Positions 53,196 to 61,601 of a DNA stretch of 64,000 nucleotides are shown here, one piece after another (positions within the stretch are counted from its first letter, which is position 1; each line of letters starts with the position of its first letter). The notes under the pieces are model-generated. The model had not been told where the DNA came from and did no database searches. It saw nothing but the letters and a program-made list of their open reading frames with translations. A program made the translations under genes and the position numbers. Source of the stretch: Achromobacter sp. AONIH1 (GTDB lineage: Bacteria > Pseudomonadota > Gammaproteobacteria > Burkholderiales > Burkholderiaceae_B); assembly GCF_002902905.1 (NCBI RefSeq), contig NZ_CP026124.1, forward strand, positions 1,488,001-1,552,000, read 5' to 3'.

Positions 53196-53306
53196 GCCCT
53201 GAGGCCTGGCGCGAGGCGTCTGGGGACATGAGCTGCGTGGGGGCTGCGCGCCGGGCTTGCGCGACGAGGCGCTCTCAGAAAATGATGGCTGGGGGAGACG
53301 TGAACG

Positions 53307-53828
53307 CTACTTCTGCGGCGTATACCGCAGCTCATCCAGCTGATAGCCCTGCGCCTTGGCGGCGGCCAGCGCGCGGTCCAGGTCTTCCTGCGGCAGCTGG
53401 GGCGAGCGCGACAGGATCCACAGATACTTGCGGTCGGGCGTGCCGACCACGGCCCAGCGGTATTCCGGGTCCAGGCCGATGATCCAGTAGTCGCCCTTGA
53501 AGGGGGGCAGGAACGTGACTTCCAGCTTGGCGTTGTTGCTGCCTTCGACCACGGTGGCCGTGCCGGACGCGGAATCGACCTCGCCGTCCTTGTTGCGGCA
53601 GCGGTTGTTCACGCCCACGCTGCCGTCCGGATGCAGCGTGTATTCGGCCGTGGTGTCGCCCACGCAGTCGCGCTGGAACACCATGGGGAAGTTGGCGATT
53701 TCGTACCACATGCCGGCGTAGCGTTTCAGGTCCACCGACTCCACGGTTTGCATGGGCGGCGGGGCGGCGTGGGCGACGCTGGCCATGCTGGCGGCCAGGG
53801 CCAGCAGGGCGGTTGCGATGCGGCGCAT
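53307..53828 (-). CDS. blc: bacterial lipocalin (Blc-like), secreted or periplasmic
   Basis: A 173-residue lipocalin with a Sec signal peptide (MRRIATALLALAASMASVAH, cleaved AHA-AP) and no lipobox Cys. The fold signature is intact: DLKRYAGMWYEIANFP (GxW), CVGDTTAEYTLHPDGSVGVN and FKGDYWIIGLDPEYRWAVVG, LWILSRSPQLP. Blc proteins bind fatty acids or lysophospholipids in the cell envelope under stress. AGGAGG lies nine bases before the ATG. It is followed on the same strand by nothing and its promoter side faces gshA. Confidence 0.92.
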   Translation of the reverse strand: MRRIATALLALAASMASVAHAAPPPMQTVESVDLKRYAGMWYEIANFPMVFQRDCVGDTTAEYTLHPDGSVGVNNRCRNKDGEVDSASGTATVVEGSNNAKLEVTFLPPFKGDYWIIGLDPEYRWAVVGTPDRKYLWILSRSPQLPQEDLDRALAAAKAQGYQLDELRYTPQK

Positions 53829-53910
53829 GAGTAAGACCTCCTGGTGTGACGAACGACCGGCCCGCCGGCGGGCATCGCCGCGCCTCGGACCAAAACCCTA
53901 ACGATACGCC

Positions 53911-55482
53911 TTATTTGCGCGGCGCCTTGAGCGCGGCGTGGTAACGGGCGACATAGGTGTCGAAATCCTCCGTGTCGGCCTGCTCGATGCGGATCTGCTC
54001 GGCGGCCGAGTCGCGCGCGGCCTGCTCATAGGCGGCGGCCGTCGCGGCGGGCAGCGGCTGCGCGCGCAGCGTCTCGGCGTGCTTGCGGCTCAGGTCCAGC
54101 GAGTAGTCGTGGAACGAGACGCCGCCGTCGACCAGCTCGCGCAGCAGGCGCGCCGAGGGCGTGGCATCGGGATCGCCGAGCTTGGCGCGCTGGGCGGCCA
54201 GCGCGCGGGCGTAGGCGTCGCCGCCCAGCGCCGAGTCATACAGGGCGGCGTAGGGCGCGATGCGGTCCAGCAGTTCGTTGCCCCATTGCGCCAGGCTCAC
54301 GGGCTGGCCTTCGCGGTCCAGTTGCAGGCCGGGCTTGCGGCCTTCCTTGACGACGGTGGAGAAGTTGTCGGCGCTGCGCTGGCAATAACCGCTGGCGGGG
54401 AAGTAGGGGCTGTCGGATGCGGCGCAGAACAGCAGGAAGGCATCGACGAAGCGGCCGGTCTCGGCCTGGATGCCGACCGGCGCGTAGGGGTCGATGTCCA
54501 GGCAGCGCACTTCCACGTACTGCACGCCGCGCTCGGCCAGCGCGGTGATCGGGCGCTCGCAGCGGCCGGTGGCGCGCTTGGGGCGGATGCTCGAGTAGTA
54601 CTCGTTTTCGATCTGCAGCACGTTGGTGTTGAGCTGGATCCACTGGCCGTCGCGGTGGGTGCCGATCTTCTGGTAATCGGGCCAGGGCTGGGTGACGGCA
54701 TCGAACAGGCGGCCCAGGAAGGTGTCCAGGTCGTTGTAGCAGAGCTTGAGCTGCGACTGGGCCTTGTTCTGGTAGCCCAGGTCGCTCATGCGCAGGCTGG
54801 TGGCGTGCGGCAGGTACAGCGTGTGGTCGCCCAGGCTTTGCAGCGGGTGTTCGTGGCCGCGCAGGAAATCACGCGCCAGCGCCGGCGCCGCGCCGAACAG
54901 GTACATCAGCAGCCAGGAATAGCGGGTGAAGTTGCGGATCAGCCCGATATAGCCGCGCGAGCGGCGGTCCTGGGTGGTGCCGGGCGCGGTGTCCAGCACG
55001 TCCCACAGCCCGTCGGCCAGCGAGTAGTTGTAATGCACGCCGGCGATGCACTGCATGGTCTTGCCATAGCGCTCGGCCAGGCCACGGCGGTAGACGTGCT
55101 TGAGCATGCCGGTATTGGAGGTGCCGTACCAGGCGATGGGGATGTCCGCTTCGCCGGGCAGCGTGGCCGGCATGGACTGGTTCCAGATCAGCTCCTGGCC
55201 CAGCACGCTGTAGACGTGGCGGTGGGTATCGCTAAGCTCACCCAGCAGCGCGTCGACGTCGCGGTGGGTGCCGGTGATCAGTTCCAGCAGCGACTCGGAG
55301 TAGTCCGTGGTGACGTGTTCGTTGGTCAGCGCCGAGCCCAGGCGGGCGGGGTGGGGCGTCAGGGCCAGCTTGCCCTGGCCGTCCACGCGCAGGCCTTCTT
55401 TCTCGATGCCCCGCAGGGTGTCCTTGAGCAGCGGCAGGTTGGCTTCCAGGCGGGCGTAGCGGTTGGCGGCGGTATCGGTCAC
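53911..55482 (-). CDS. gshA: glutamate-cysteine ligase (type 1)
   Basis: Makes gamma-glutamylcysteine, the first step of glutathione synthesis. 523 residues, like E. coli GshA (about 518). The LRGIEKEGLRVDGQGKLALT opening, THRDVDALLGEL, HVYRRGLAERYGKTMQCIAG, and YYSSIRPKRATGRCERP are typical of this family. Start is GTG at 55482 with GAGAAGA upstream; an extension to 55593 would overlap the next gene and is rejected. It overlaps nothing and lies 32 bp after the hydrolase gene on the same strand. Confidence 0.94.
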   Translation of the reverse strand: MTDTAANRYARLEANLPLLKDTLRGIEKEGLRVDGQGKLALTPHPARLGSALTNEHVTTDYSESLLELITGTHRDVDALLGELSDTHRHVYSVLGQELIWNQSMPATLPGEADIPIAWYGTSNTGMLKHVYRRGLAERYGKTMQCIAGVHYNYSLADGLWDVLDTAPGTTQDRRSRGYIGLIRNFTRYSWLLMYLFGAAPALARDFLRGHEHPLQSLGDHTLYLPHATSLRMSDLGYQNKAQSQLKLCYNDLDTFLGRLFDAVTQPWPDYQKIGTHRDGQWIQLNTNVLQIENEYYSSIRPKRATGRCERPITALAERGVQYVEVRCLDIDPYAPVGIQAETGRFVDAFLLFCAASDSPYFPASGYCQRSADNFSTVVKEGRKPGLQLDREGQPVSLAQWGNELLDRIAPYAALYDSALGGDAYARALAAQRAKLGDPDATPSARLLRELVDGGVSFHDYSLDLSRKHAETLRAQPLPAATAAAYEQAARDSAAEQIRIEQADTEDFDTYVARYHAALKAPRK

Positions 55483-55514
55483 GGAGTCTTCTCGTTCGGG
55501 TCTGTCGCCGGATT

Positions 55515-56423
55515 TTACGGGGTGCTGGCCTCCTCTGCCGAGGGAGTCAATACTGGGGACAGGGACAATGCCTGCGCGGTGCGCGCCAGCCATTCATCCA
55601 GGTCGGCGTAGACCGGGTCCGCGATCGGGGCGGTTTCGTTGAAGATCTCGTGCCAGGCGGTGTCGTACCAGCGCAGGGTCAGCAGCTCGGCCGGCGCGCG
55701 CTGGGCGAACTGGCGGCTGCCTTCGGCGGCCACGATGGAATCGTCGCCCGCCACCATCAGCAGGGTGCGGCAGGACAGCAGATGGGCTTCGCGCAGCGAG
55801 GCGGCGCCGCCTTCGTCGACGAAGCGCGCCAGCCGGCCCGTCATGCTGCGACGCACCAGCGGATCCCTGCGGTAGGCCTTGACCACGGCCCGGTCGTGCG
55901 AGATGCGGGCCGGCGCCAAGCCGTGCGGCACGCGCAGATCGGGCGTGTGGCGCGACATCCAGGTCAGCGTGCGTCGCACCCAGGGCGGCACGTGCACCAC
56001 GAAGGGCGGCGAGCTGAGCACCAGTGCGTCCAGTTCCACCAGGCGCCGCAGCGCGATCCGCACAGCCACCAGCGCGCCCAGGCTGTGGGCCAGCAGAATG
56101 GGTGGGCGGCCCTGCGCGCGGGTCCAGGCCCGCAGCCGGTCCACGGCGTCGGTCACCAGGTCATCTTCCTGGACCAGCGTGGCGGGCCGCCCGCTGGAAC
56201 GGCCATGGCCGCGGTGGTCGTGCGCGCCCACCACCCAGCCGCGCGCGGTCAGCCAGCGGGCCAGCCGGTCATAGCGGCCGGCATGCTCGCTCAGGCCATG
56301 CAGCAGGTAGATGCTGGGCGTGCCCGGGCCGTCGATCGGCGGGGGGACGTTGGGGGCGGCCGGCCAGAGATAATTGGCCAGTGGCGTGCCGTCGGGCGCG
56401 GGGGTCATCGAAATCGGCGACAA
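55515..56423 (-). CDS. alpha/beta-hydrolase (monoacylglycerol lipase/lysophospholipase-like)
   Basis: A 302-residue hydrolase. SIYLLHGLSEHAGRYDRLAR, GAHDHRGHGRSSGRPA, the elbow ILLAHSLGALVAVR (AHSLG, Ser about residue 117), Asp in LMVAGDDSIVAA and His in YDTAWHEIFNE. These motifs fit PldB-like lysophospholipase or monoacylglycerol lipase. Start is TTG at 56423 because AAGGAA is nine bases upstream; the ATG at 56408 lacks one. It shares direction with gshA. No signal peptide is evident. Confidence 0.84.
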   Translation of the reverse strand: MSPISMTPAPDGTPLANYLWPAAPNVPPPIDGPGTPSIYLLHGLSEHAGRYDRLARWLTARGWVVGAHDHRGHGRSSGRPATLVQEDDLVTDAVDRLRAWTRAQGRPPILLAHSLGALVAVRIALRRLVELDALVLSSPPFVVHVPPWVRRTLTWMSRHTPDLRVPHGLAPARISHDRAVVKAYRRDPLVRRSMTGRLARFVDEGGAASLREAHLLSCRTLLMVAGDDSIVAAEGSRQFAQRAPAELLTLRWYDTAWHEIFNETAPIADPVYADLDEWLARTAQALSLSPVLTPSAEEASTP

Positions 56424-56468
56424 TTTCTGGCTTCCTTGGTTTGAACAGGTCGTGAGGCCCTGCGGACA

Positions 56469-57011
56469 ATGACGATTTCATCGCTGTTTCGTTTCACGTT
56501 CAAGAAAGCCGGCGCGATCGTTGCGCTGGCCGCCATCGTGGCCTGTTCGCCCAGTTACAACTGGCGCGAGCTGGACGTGGCCGATGGCCATGTGCGGGCC
56601 GCCTTTCCCGACACGGTGAAGACCGAGACCCGGGACACCCGGGTCGACACCATGACCATGCCCGTCACTATGGCCAGCGCCAAGGTCGGCGACGGCATGT
56701 TCGCCGTGGTCTCGGCGCCGCTGCCGGCGGAGATCGCCGCCAGCCCGGGCGCGAGCCGGGGGCTGGGCGTGGCGGCGATGCGGTCGCTGTACCTGAATCT
56801 GCAGGTGCAGCCGCCGCTGGAGTTTCCGCCCTATGGCCAGGTCATCGAGATACGGGGCCAGAGCGGCGGCCAACCTTTCTGGATGCTGGCGCGCGTCTGG
56901 GTGACCGACACCATGCTGATCGAGGCCATCGCGGCCGGCAGCGAGAAAGGGCTGCCGCGCGAGCGCGCGCGCGAATTCCTGGATTCGGTCGTGCTCAAGA
57001 AGACGCCGTGA
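56469..57011 (+). CDS. putative lipoprotein of unknown function
   Basis: A 180-residue protein with a type II signal peptide: hydrophobic AGAIVALAAIVACS, the lipobox IVAC giving a Cys near residue 26, then SPSYNWRELDVADGHVRAAF. No catalytic motif is recognised. The remainder is a compact soluble domain. Its 3' end overlaps the convergent LuxR-type gene by 17 bases. The role is unknown; envelope-attached periplasmic protein is the most that can be said. Confidence 0.78.
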   Translation: MTISSLFRFTFKKAGAIVALAAIVACSPSYNWRELDVADGHVRAAFPDTVKTETRDTRVDTMTMPVTMASAKVGDGMFAVVSAPLPAEIAASPGASRGLGVAAMRSLYLNLQVQPPLEFPPYGQVIEIRGQSGGQPFWMLARVWVTDTMLIEAIAAGSEKGLPRERAREFLDSVVLKKTP

Positions 57012-57309
57012 ACGCATCCAGCAGTTTTTCCTGCAGGGCCTTGGCCACGGCGGCGCGCCGTCCGCGCACGCCCAGCCGTTCGCAGGCGTTGCGCAGGTGG
57101 AAGTTGACCGTGCTTTCGCTCAGGCCGAGGATGCGGGAGGTTTCCCAGCTGGTCTTGCCGATGGCCGCCCAGCGCAGGCATTGGGCCTGCCGAGGCGACA
57201 GCGGCAGGGCGGCGGGCCGCGAGCCTGGCGCGGCGCGGGCAGGGGTGGCAGGAGTATCGGCCGGCGCGTCGGCGGGTCGGTCGGCGGAACCGGGAAGGGA
57301 TTGCGGCAT
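56995..57309 (-). CDS. small LuxR-type helix-turn-helix protein
   Basis: About 104 residues, with the DNA-binding domain at the C-terminus: LPLSPRQAQCLRWAAIGKTS, WETSRILGLSESTVNFHLRN, ACERLGVRGRRAAVAKALQE. This is the GerE/LuxR fold without any autoinducer or receiver domain. The start is uncertain: the ATG at 57309 (MPQSLPGS) has no strong ribosome site, and the open frame extends to 57444, crossing the next gene's start. The N-terminal half is Pro/Ala-rich. It may be a solo regulator or a truncated one. Confidence 0.68.
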   Translation of the reverse strand: MPQSLPGSADRPADAPADTPATPARAAPGSRPAALPLSPRQAQCLRWAAIGKTSWETSRILGLSESTVNFHLRNACERLGVRGRRAAVAKALQEKLLDAFTASS

Positions 57310-57433
57310 GGCGTCTGGCGCCGGCGGGCGCTGGCGGGTGGATGATGCGGACCATGTTCGGCCGTCATCCCAGAAAGCCGCAAACCTTCGCGCCTGTACG
57401 TATTGCCCACTTGATCTTTGACGGAATCGTCGC

Positions 57434-58330
57434 ATGCCGGCCATCGTCCAGTTCTATCTCTCGGCCATCGTGCTGATGCTGCCCCTGCTGTTCTGCGTGG
57501 GCATCGGCGTCTACTGGGGCAAGCGCGACCTGCCGTTCGGCGGCTCCTTCATCACCACGCTGGTCACGTCGGTGACCACGCCCGCCCTGGTGTTCCATAC
57601 CTTCGTCACCACGCGGCTGGACGATCGCGCGCTGGCCGACGTGGCGGCCGCCACGGTGCTGGCGCTGCTGCTGTGCGCGCTGGCCGGCGCGCTGCTGCTC
57701 AAAGTGCTGAAACTGCCGGTGCGCACGCTGCTGCCCACCGCCTTCCTGCCCAACGCCGGGAATCTGGGGCTGCCCATGTCGCAGCTGGCTTTCGGCGACG
57801 CGGGCCTGTCGGTGGCGGTGGCGTTCTTCGCGGTGAACTCCTTCATCATGCACACGGTGGCGGTGCGGCTGCTGCCCGGCGTGAATACGCGCGGCAGCTG
57901 GAAAAGCCCGATCCTGCTGGCCTCGCTGGCGGCGGTGGGCATGCGCGTGGCGCACGTGCCGGTGCCCGACTGGCTGATCGAGACCGCGCGCATGCTGGGC
58001 GCGGTCACCGTGCCGCTGATGCTGCTGAGCCTGGGGCACGCGCTGGCGCTGATCCCGTCAGGCGGCGTGCGCGACGGCGCCAAGGTGGCGGCCATTCGCC
58101 TGATCACGGGGCTGGCCGCCGGGCTGCTCGTGGTGTGGGCGCTGGACCTGGAGGCCGTCCTGGCCGGCGCGCTGACGCTGCAGATGGCCATGCCCTGCGC
58201 CGTGGTCAGCTACATGTACGCGCGCCGCTATACGGACCTGGGCGACACCGCCGCCGGCGCGGTGCTGGTGTCGACGGTGGTGTTCCTGCTGCTGGCGCCG
58301 TTGATGCTTTGGTTCAGTCACGGGCATTGA
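57434..58330 (+). CDS. AEC-family (auxin efflux carrier-like) transporter
   Basis: A 298-residue inner-membrane protein with about ten hydrophobic helices. IVLMLPLLFCVGIGVYWGKR, TSVTTPALVFHTFVTTRL, PTAFLPNAGNLGLPMSQLAF (the family's NxGNLGLP motif) and MQMAMPCAVVSYMYA-like C-terminus are present. AEC proteins move dicarboxylates or other organic acids, often near malate or malonate genes. It converges on the hydroxyacid dehydrogenase group; whether it exports sulfite or organic acid is unknown. Confidence 0.85.
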   Translation: MPAIVQFYLSAIVLMLPLLFCVGIGVYWGKRDLPFGGSFITTLVTSVTTPALVFHTFVTTRLDDRALADVAAATVLALLLCALAGALLLKVLKLPVRTLLPTAFLPNAGNLGLPMSQLAFGDAGLSVAVAFFAVNSFIMHTVAVRLLPGVNTRGSWKSPILLASLAAVGMRVAHVPVPDWLIETARMLGAVTVPLMLLSLGHALALIPSGGVRDGAKVAAIRLITGLAAGLLVVWALDLEAVLAGALTLQMAMPCAVVSYMYARRYTDLGDTAAGAVLVSTVVFLLLAPLMLWFSHGH

Positions 58331-58367
58331 CCGGGGTGGGTGGATCCAGCCGCCTCATTTTGTTGGA

Positions 58368-59411
58368 TCATGATGCGCCTGCCATGGCGCGCAGCTGCGC
58401 CATCAGCGCCTCGGGCAATTCCACGCCGTGCTTGAGCGCCTCGTCGCGCAGCTTGCGGCGGCGGTCGCCGGGCAGGCGCACGTGCTCATCTTCCAGCATG
58501 ACGTCAACCAGCGTCTCCACCCGTTCCAGGTAGGCATCGTTGCCGGCCAGGGCGCCGGGATCGATCGCCATGAAGGCCTGGCCCAGCCGCGCCGGGCCGC
58601 CTTCGTCGACGAAGAAGGACTCGGTCTCGAAGCCGAAGTGCGAACCGGTCAGGGCGCAGGCCAGCAGTTCGACGATCAGCGCCAGCATGGCGCCCTTGAC
58701 GCCGCCGGCGGGCAGCATGCTGCCCGCCAGCCCGGCCTTGGGATCGGTGGTGGGATTGCCGTCGGCGTCCAGCGCCCAGCCCAGCGGAATGGGCTGGTTG
58801 TCGCGCGCGGCGATCATCAGCTTGCCGCGCGCCACCTGCGACAGCGACAGGTCGATCACCAGCCGCGCGCCGCCGCGCCGGGGAAAGACGGCGGCGATGG
58901 GATTGGTGCCGAACAGTGGCCGCTTGCCGCCCCAGGCGGGCATGGCGGCGGGCGAATTGCTCAGCGCCAGGCCAACCAGGCCCAGGTCGGCCATGGCTTC
59001 CAGGTGGTAGCCGGCCTCGCCGAAGTGATGGCTGTTGGTGACGCCGATGAAGGCCACGCCGTGCTCGCGGGCACGCAGGCCGGCCTGCTCGACGGCCAGC
59101 GCGCAGGCGGGAAAGGCCAGCCCGGAACCGGCGTCGATCAGCGCCGCGCCGCCGCGCTCGCGCACGATGCGCGGCACCGCCGAGCCGATGGCCCGGCCGG
59201 CGCGCAGGTGGCCGGCATAGAAGGGCACGCGCGACAGGCCGTGCGAGCTGAGTCCCTGGCTTTCGGCGAAGACCAGCGCGCGGGCGGTGCTGTCGGCCAT
59301 GGCGGGGTTGGCGCCGGCGGCGGCCAGGCCGGCTGCCGCCAGGTGTTGCAGTTCGTCCAGATAGATGTGAGCCATATCCTTCTCGTCAGTGGGCGCGCCG
59401 GAATCGTTCAT
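58368..59411 (-). CDS. comC: malate/L-lactate dehydrogenase-family oxidoreductase, (R)-sulfolactate dehydrogenase candidate
   Basis: A 347-residue Ldh2-family enzyme with ESQGLSSHGLSRVPFYAGHL, GVTNSHHFGEAGYHLEAMAD (catalytic His), LFGTNPIAAVFPRRGGARLV and DLSLSQVARGKLMIAARDN. This NAD(P) fold differs from classical malate dehydrogenases. ComC makes (R)-sulfolactate from sulfopyruvate. Placement next to SlcC and SuyAB suggests the ComC role; ureidoglycolate or malate dehydrogenase are alternatives. Start at 59411 overlaps the next upstream gene's stop (ATGA); the start at 59375 (MAHIYLDE) is possible. Confidence 0.72.
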   Translation of the reverse strand: MNDSGAPTDEKDMAHIYLDELQHLAAAGLAAAGANPAMADSTARALVFAESQGLSSHGLSRVPFYAGHLRAGRAIGSAVPRIVRERGGAALIDAGSGLAFPACALAVEQAGLRAREHGVAFIGVTNSHHFGEAGYHLEAMADLGLVGLALSNSPAAMPAWGGKRPLFGTNPIAAVFPRRGGARLVIDLSLSQVARGKLMIAARDNQPIPLGWALDADGNPTTDPKAGLAGSMLPAGGVKGAMLALIVELLACALTGSHFGFETESFFVDEGGPARLGQAFMAIDPGALAGNDAYLERVETLVDVMLEDEHVRLPGDRRRKLRDEALKHGVELPEALMAQLRAMAGAS

Positions 59412-60379
59412 CGGTCGCCGCCGGTAAGGGCTATTGTCACACCGGACGCCACCATGTCGGAAACGCGGGCGTTGGCTTCGCGTGTCAGTCCGGCGATATG
59501 GGGCGTGAGGATCAGGCCGGGCGGGGCGGTCAGCCTGCCCTGACGGATGTCGGCCAGCAGGACGGCCAGCGGGCCGCCGGCCGGCAGCGGCTCGGCCTCG
59601 AACACGTCCAGCGCCGCGCCGCGCAGCCGGCCGGCGCGCAGGGCCTCGGCCAGGGCGGGCTCGTCGAGGATGCCGCCGCGCGAGGTATTGATCAGCACCG
59701 CGCCCGCGCGCATGCGGCCGATGCGCGCGGCGTCGAACAGGCGCTGCGTGCACGGGGTCAGCGGCAGGTGCAGGCTGACCGCGTCGGCGCGTTCCAGCAG
59801 GGCGTCCAGCGAGCACGATTCCACGCCACATTCGCCCCAGGAAGGATGGCCGGCCGGCAGCGCCGCGTCGTGGCCGACGACGCGCATGCCCAGGCCGCGC
59901 GCCAGCGTCGCGACCAGGCGGCCGATGCCGCCGAAGCCCACCACGCCCAGCGTGCGGCCATGCGCCTCCAGTCCCCCGGACAGCGCGGAGCGCGGCCACT
60001 GCCCGTCGGCCACCGCCGCGCTGGCGCCATAGGCGCCGCGCAGCAGGACCAGCAGCGTGCCGATCACATACTCGGCGACGGCGCGGGCGTTGGCGCCCGT
60101 CGCCGGCACCACGGCGATGCCGCGCGCGGCGCAGGCGGTCAGGTCGATATTGTCCAGGCCCACGCCCAGCCGGCCCACCGCCCGCAGCCGGGGCGCGCTG
60201 GCGAGCAGGGCGGCGTCCACCTGGCTGCGGTTGCGCACGATGAGCGCGTCCGCTTCCGCCATGGCCTGCAGCAGCCCGTTGCGGCGGTCCACCAGCTCCG
60301 GCTCGTAGCGCACGTCGAAGCGCGCGCGCAGCGCATCGACGGCGGGGGTGTCCATGAATTCCGATATGACGATGCGCAT
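59408..60379 (-). CDS. slcC: D-3-phosphoglycerate-dehydrogenase-family enzyme, (S)-sulfolactate dehydrogenase candidate
   Basis: A 323-residue NAD-dependent 2-hydroxyacid dehydrogenase. NAD motif GVVGFGGIGRLVATLARGLG, catalytic Arg in LINTSRGGILDE, Glu in DVFEAEPLPAGG and His in ILTPHIAGLTREA. In sulfolactate users SlcC oxidises (S)-sulfolactate to sulfopyruvate. The cluster with ComC, a Bug protein and SuyAB supports that name, though generic phosphoglycerate or D-hydroxyacid dehydrogenase is possible. GGAG lies 7-8 bases before the ATG. It overlaps the next gene by four bases. Confidence 0.7.
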   Translation of the reverse strand: MRIVISEFMDTPAVDALRARFDVRYEPELVDRRNGLLQAMAEADALIVRNRSQVDAALLASAPRLRAVGRLGVGLDNIDLTACAARGIAVVPATGANARAVAEYVIGTLLVLLRGAYGASAAVADGQWPRSALSGGLEAHGRTLGVVGFGGIGRLVATLARGLGMRVVGHDAALPAGHPSWGECGVESCSLDALLERADAVSLHLPLTPCTQRLFDAARIGRMRAGAVLINTSRGGILDEPALAEALRAGRLRGAALDVFEAEPLPAGGPLAVLLADIRQGRLTAPPGLILTPHIAGLTREANARVSDMVASGVTIALTGGDR

Positions 60380-60397
60380 GGCGGTGCTCCGGCGGGA

Positions 60398-61414
60398 TCA
60401 GGCGATCTGGATGTTGGCGTCGCGGATGATGCGGGCCCAGCGCTCGACTTCCGCTTTCAGGTAGGCGCCGAAGGCCTCCGGCCCGCGCGGCTGCGGCACG
60501 AAGCCCAGTTGCGCCAGCGACTGTTGCAAGGCGGGCTGTGACATTTGCCGGACGATGGCTGCGCCGATGCGGTTCACCAAGGCCGGTGGCGTGCCGGCCG
60601 GCGCCAGCACGCCAGTGAAGTTCTCGACGATGAGGTCCGGCAGGCCGGTCTGTGCCACGGTGGGCACCTCGGGCAGGTCGGCCGTGCGCTCGCGCGTGGT
60701 GATGGCCAGCGCCCGCAGCGCGCCGCCCTTTACGTGCGGCAGTGATTCCGGGTAGTTGGAAAACACCACGTCCAGGTGCCCGCCGATCAGGTCGGTGAGC
60801 GAGGGCGCGCCGCCCTTGTAAGGCACGTGCATCAGCGCCGTGCCGGTCAGCTTCTGGTACAGCGCCAGCGTCAGGTGCGGCGGCGTGCCATTGCCGCTGG
60901 AGCCCGCCGACAGCTGTTTGGCGCGGGCCGCGCGCGCCAGGTCTTCCATGCTGCGGATGTTGCTCTTGGCATTGACCACCACCATGATGGGCGACGAGGC
61001 CAGGCCGGCCAGCGGGGTCAGGTCGCGGATCAGGTCGTAGCCGGCGCGGCCGGCGAAGAGCGTGGCGTTGGCCGCGTGCGACAGCGTGATCGCCAGCCAG
61101 GTATGGCCGTCGGGCGCGGCGTGCGATACGTGGGCCGCGCCGATGTTGGCGGCGCCGCCAGGCTTGTTTTCCACCACCACGTTCCAGCGCTCGGCGTCGC
61201 CCAGCGCCTTGCCGACCTGGCGCGCGGCCACGTCCGTCAGGCCGCCCGGTGGGAACGGCACGATGTAGTTGATGGGTCGTTCGGGCCAGGGCTTCTGCGC
61301 CAGGGCCTGCCCGCCCGGCAACAGCAGGCCGGACGCGCCGAGACCGGCCGCGCCGATGGCGGCCAGCACGCGGCGCCGGGATGGGTTAGTGGGGGGCTGC
61401 TGCTCGCGGTTCAT
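60398..61414 (-). CDS. Bug/TctC-family periplasmic binding protein with twin-arginine-like signal
   Basis: A 338-residue binding protein. The N-terminus SRRRVLAAIGAAGLGASGLL resembles a Tat signal (S-R-R-x-V-L) with cleavage at QALA-QK. The mature part starts KPWPERPINYIVPFPPGG and has VVENKPGGAANIGAAHVS and IGGHLDVVFSNY. It has the strong ribosome site AGGAGG. Lying inside the sulfolactate cluster, it is a candidate binding protein for sulfolactate, like SlcH of TTT systems, but the membrane partners are not in the window. Confidence 0.86.
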   Translation of the reverse strand: MNREQQPPTNPSRRRVLAAIGAAGLGASGLLLPGGQALAQKPWPERPINYIVPFPPGGLTDVAARQVGKALGDAERWNVVVENKPGGAANIGAAHVSHAAPDGHTWLAITLSHAANATLFAGRAGYDLIRDLTPLAGLASSPIMVVVNAKSNIRSMEDLARAARAKQLSAGSSGNGTPPHLTLALYQKLTGTALMHVPYKGGAPSLTDLIGGHLDVVFSNYPESLPHVKGGALRALAITTRERTADLPEVPTVAQTGLPDLIVENFTGVLAPAGTPPALVNRIGAAIVRQMSQPALQQSLAQLGFVPQPRGPEAFGAYLKAEVERWARIIRDANIQIA

Positions 61415-61601
61415 CTGTCTTCCTCCTGGGATGCGCCCCGATGGGACGCGCGGCCCGCCTGGCGGCCTGCGCTCAGGGCTGCGGTTCTGGATGCGTGGAT
61501 GTTGCGATGCTGCGTGATGCCGCCGCGCCGGCGGGTGCCGGCGCGGGAAGGGAAAGCGGCGTGGCCCTTTTTCTATCGTTGGGCCGCGCGCGGCGCCGGG
61601 T

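Noticed and set aside
53005..53202. Plus-strand small open frame after the arylformamidase-like gene
   Set aside because: It lies antisense to the higA relic and resembles no protein family.
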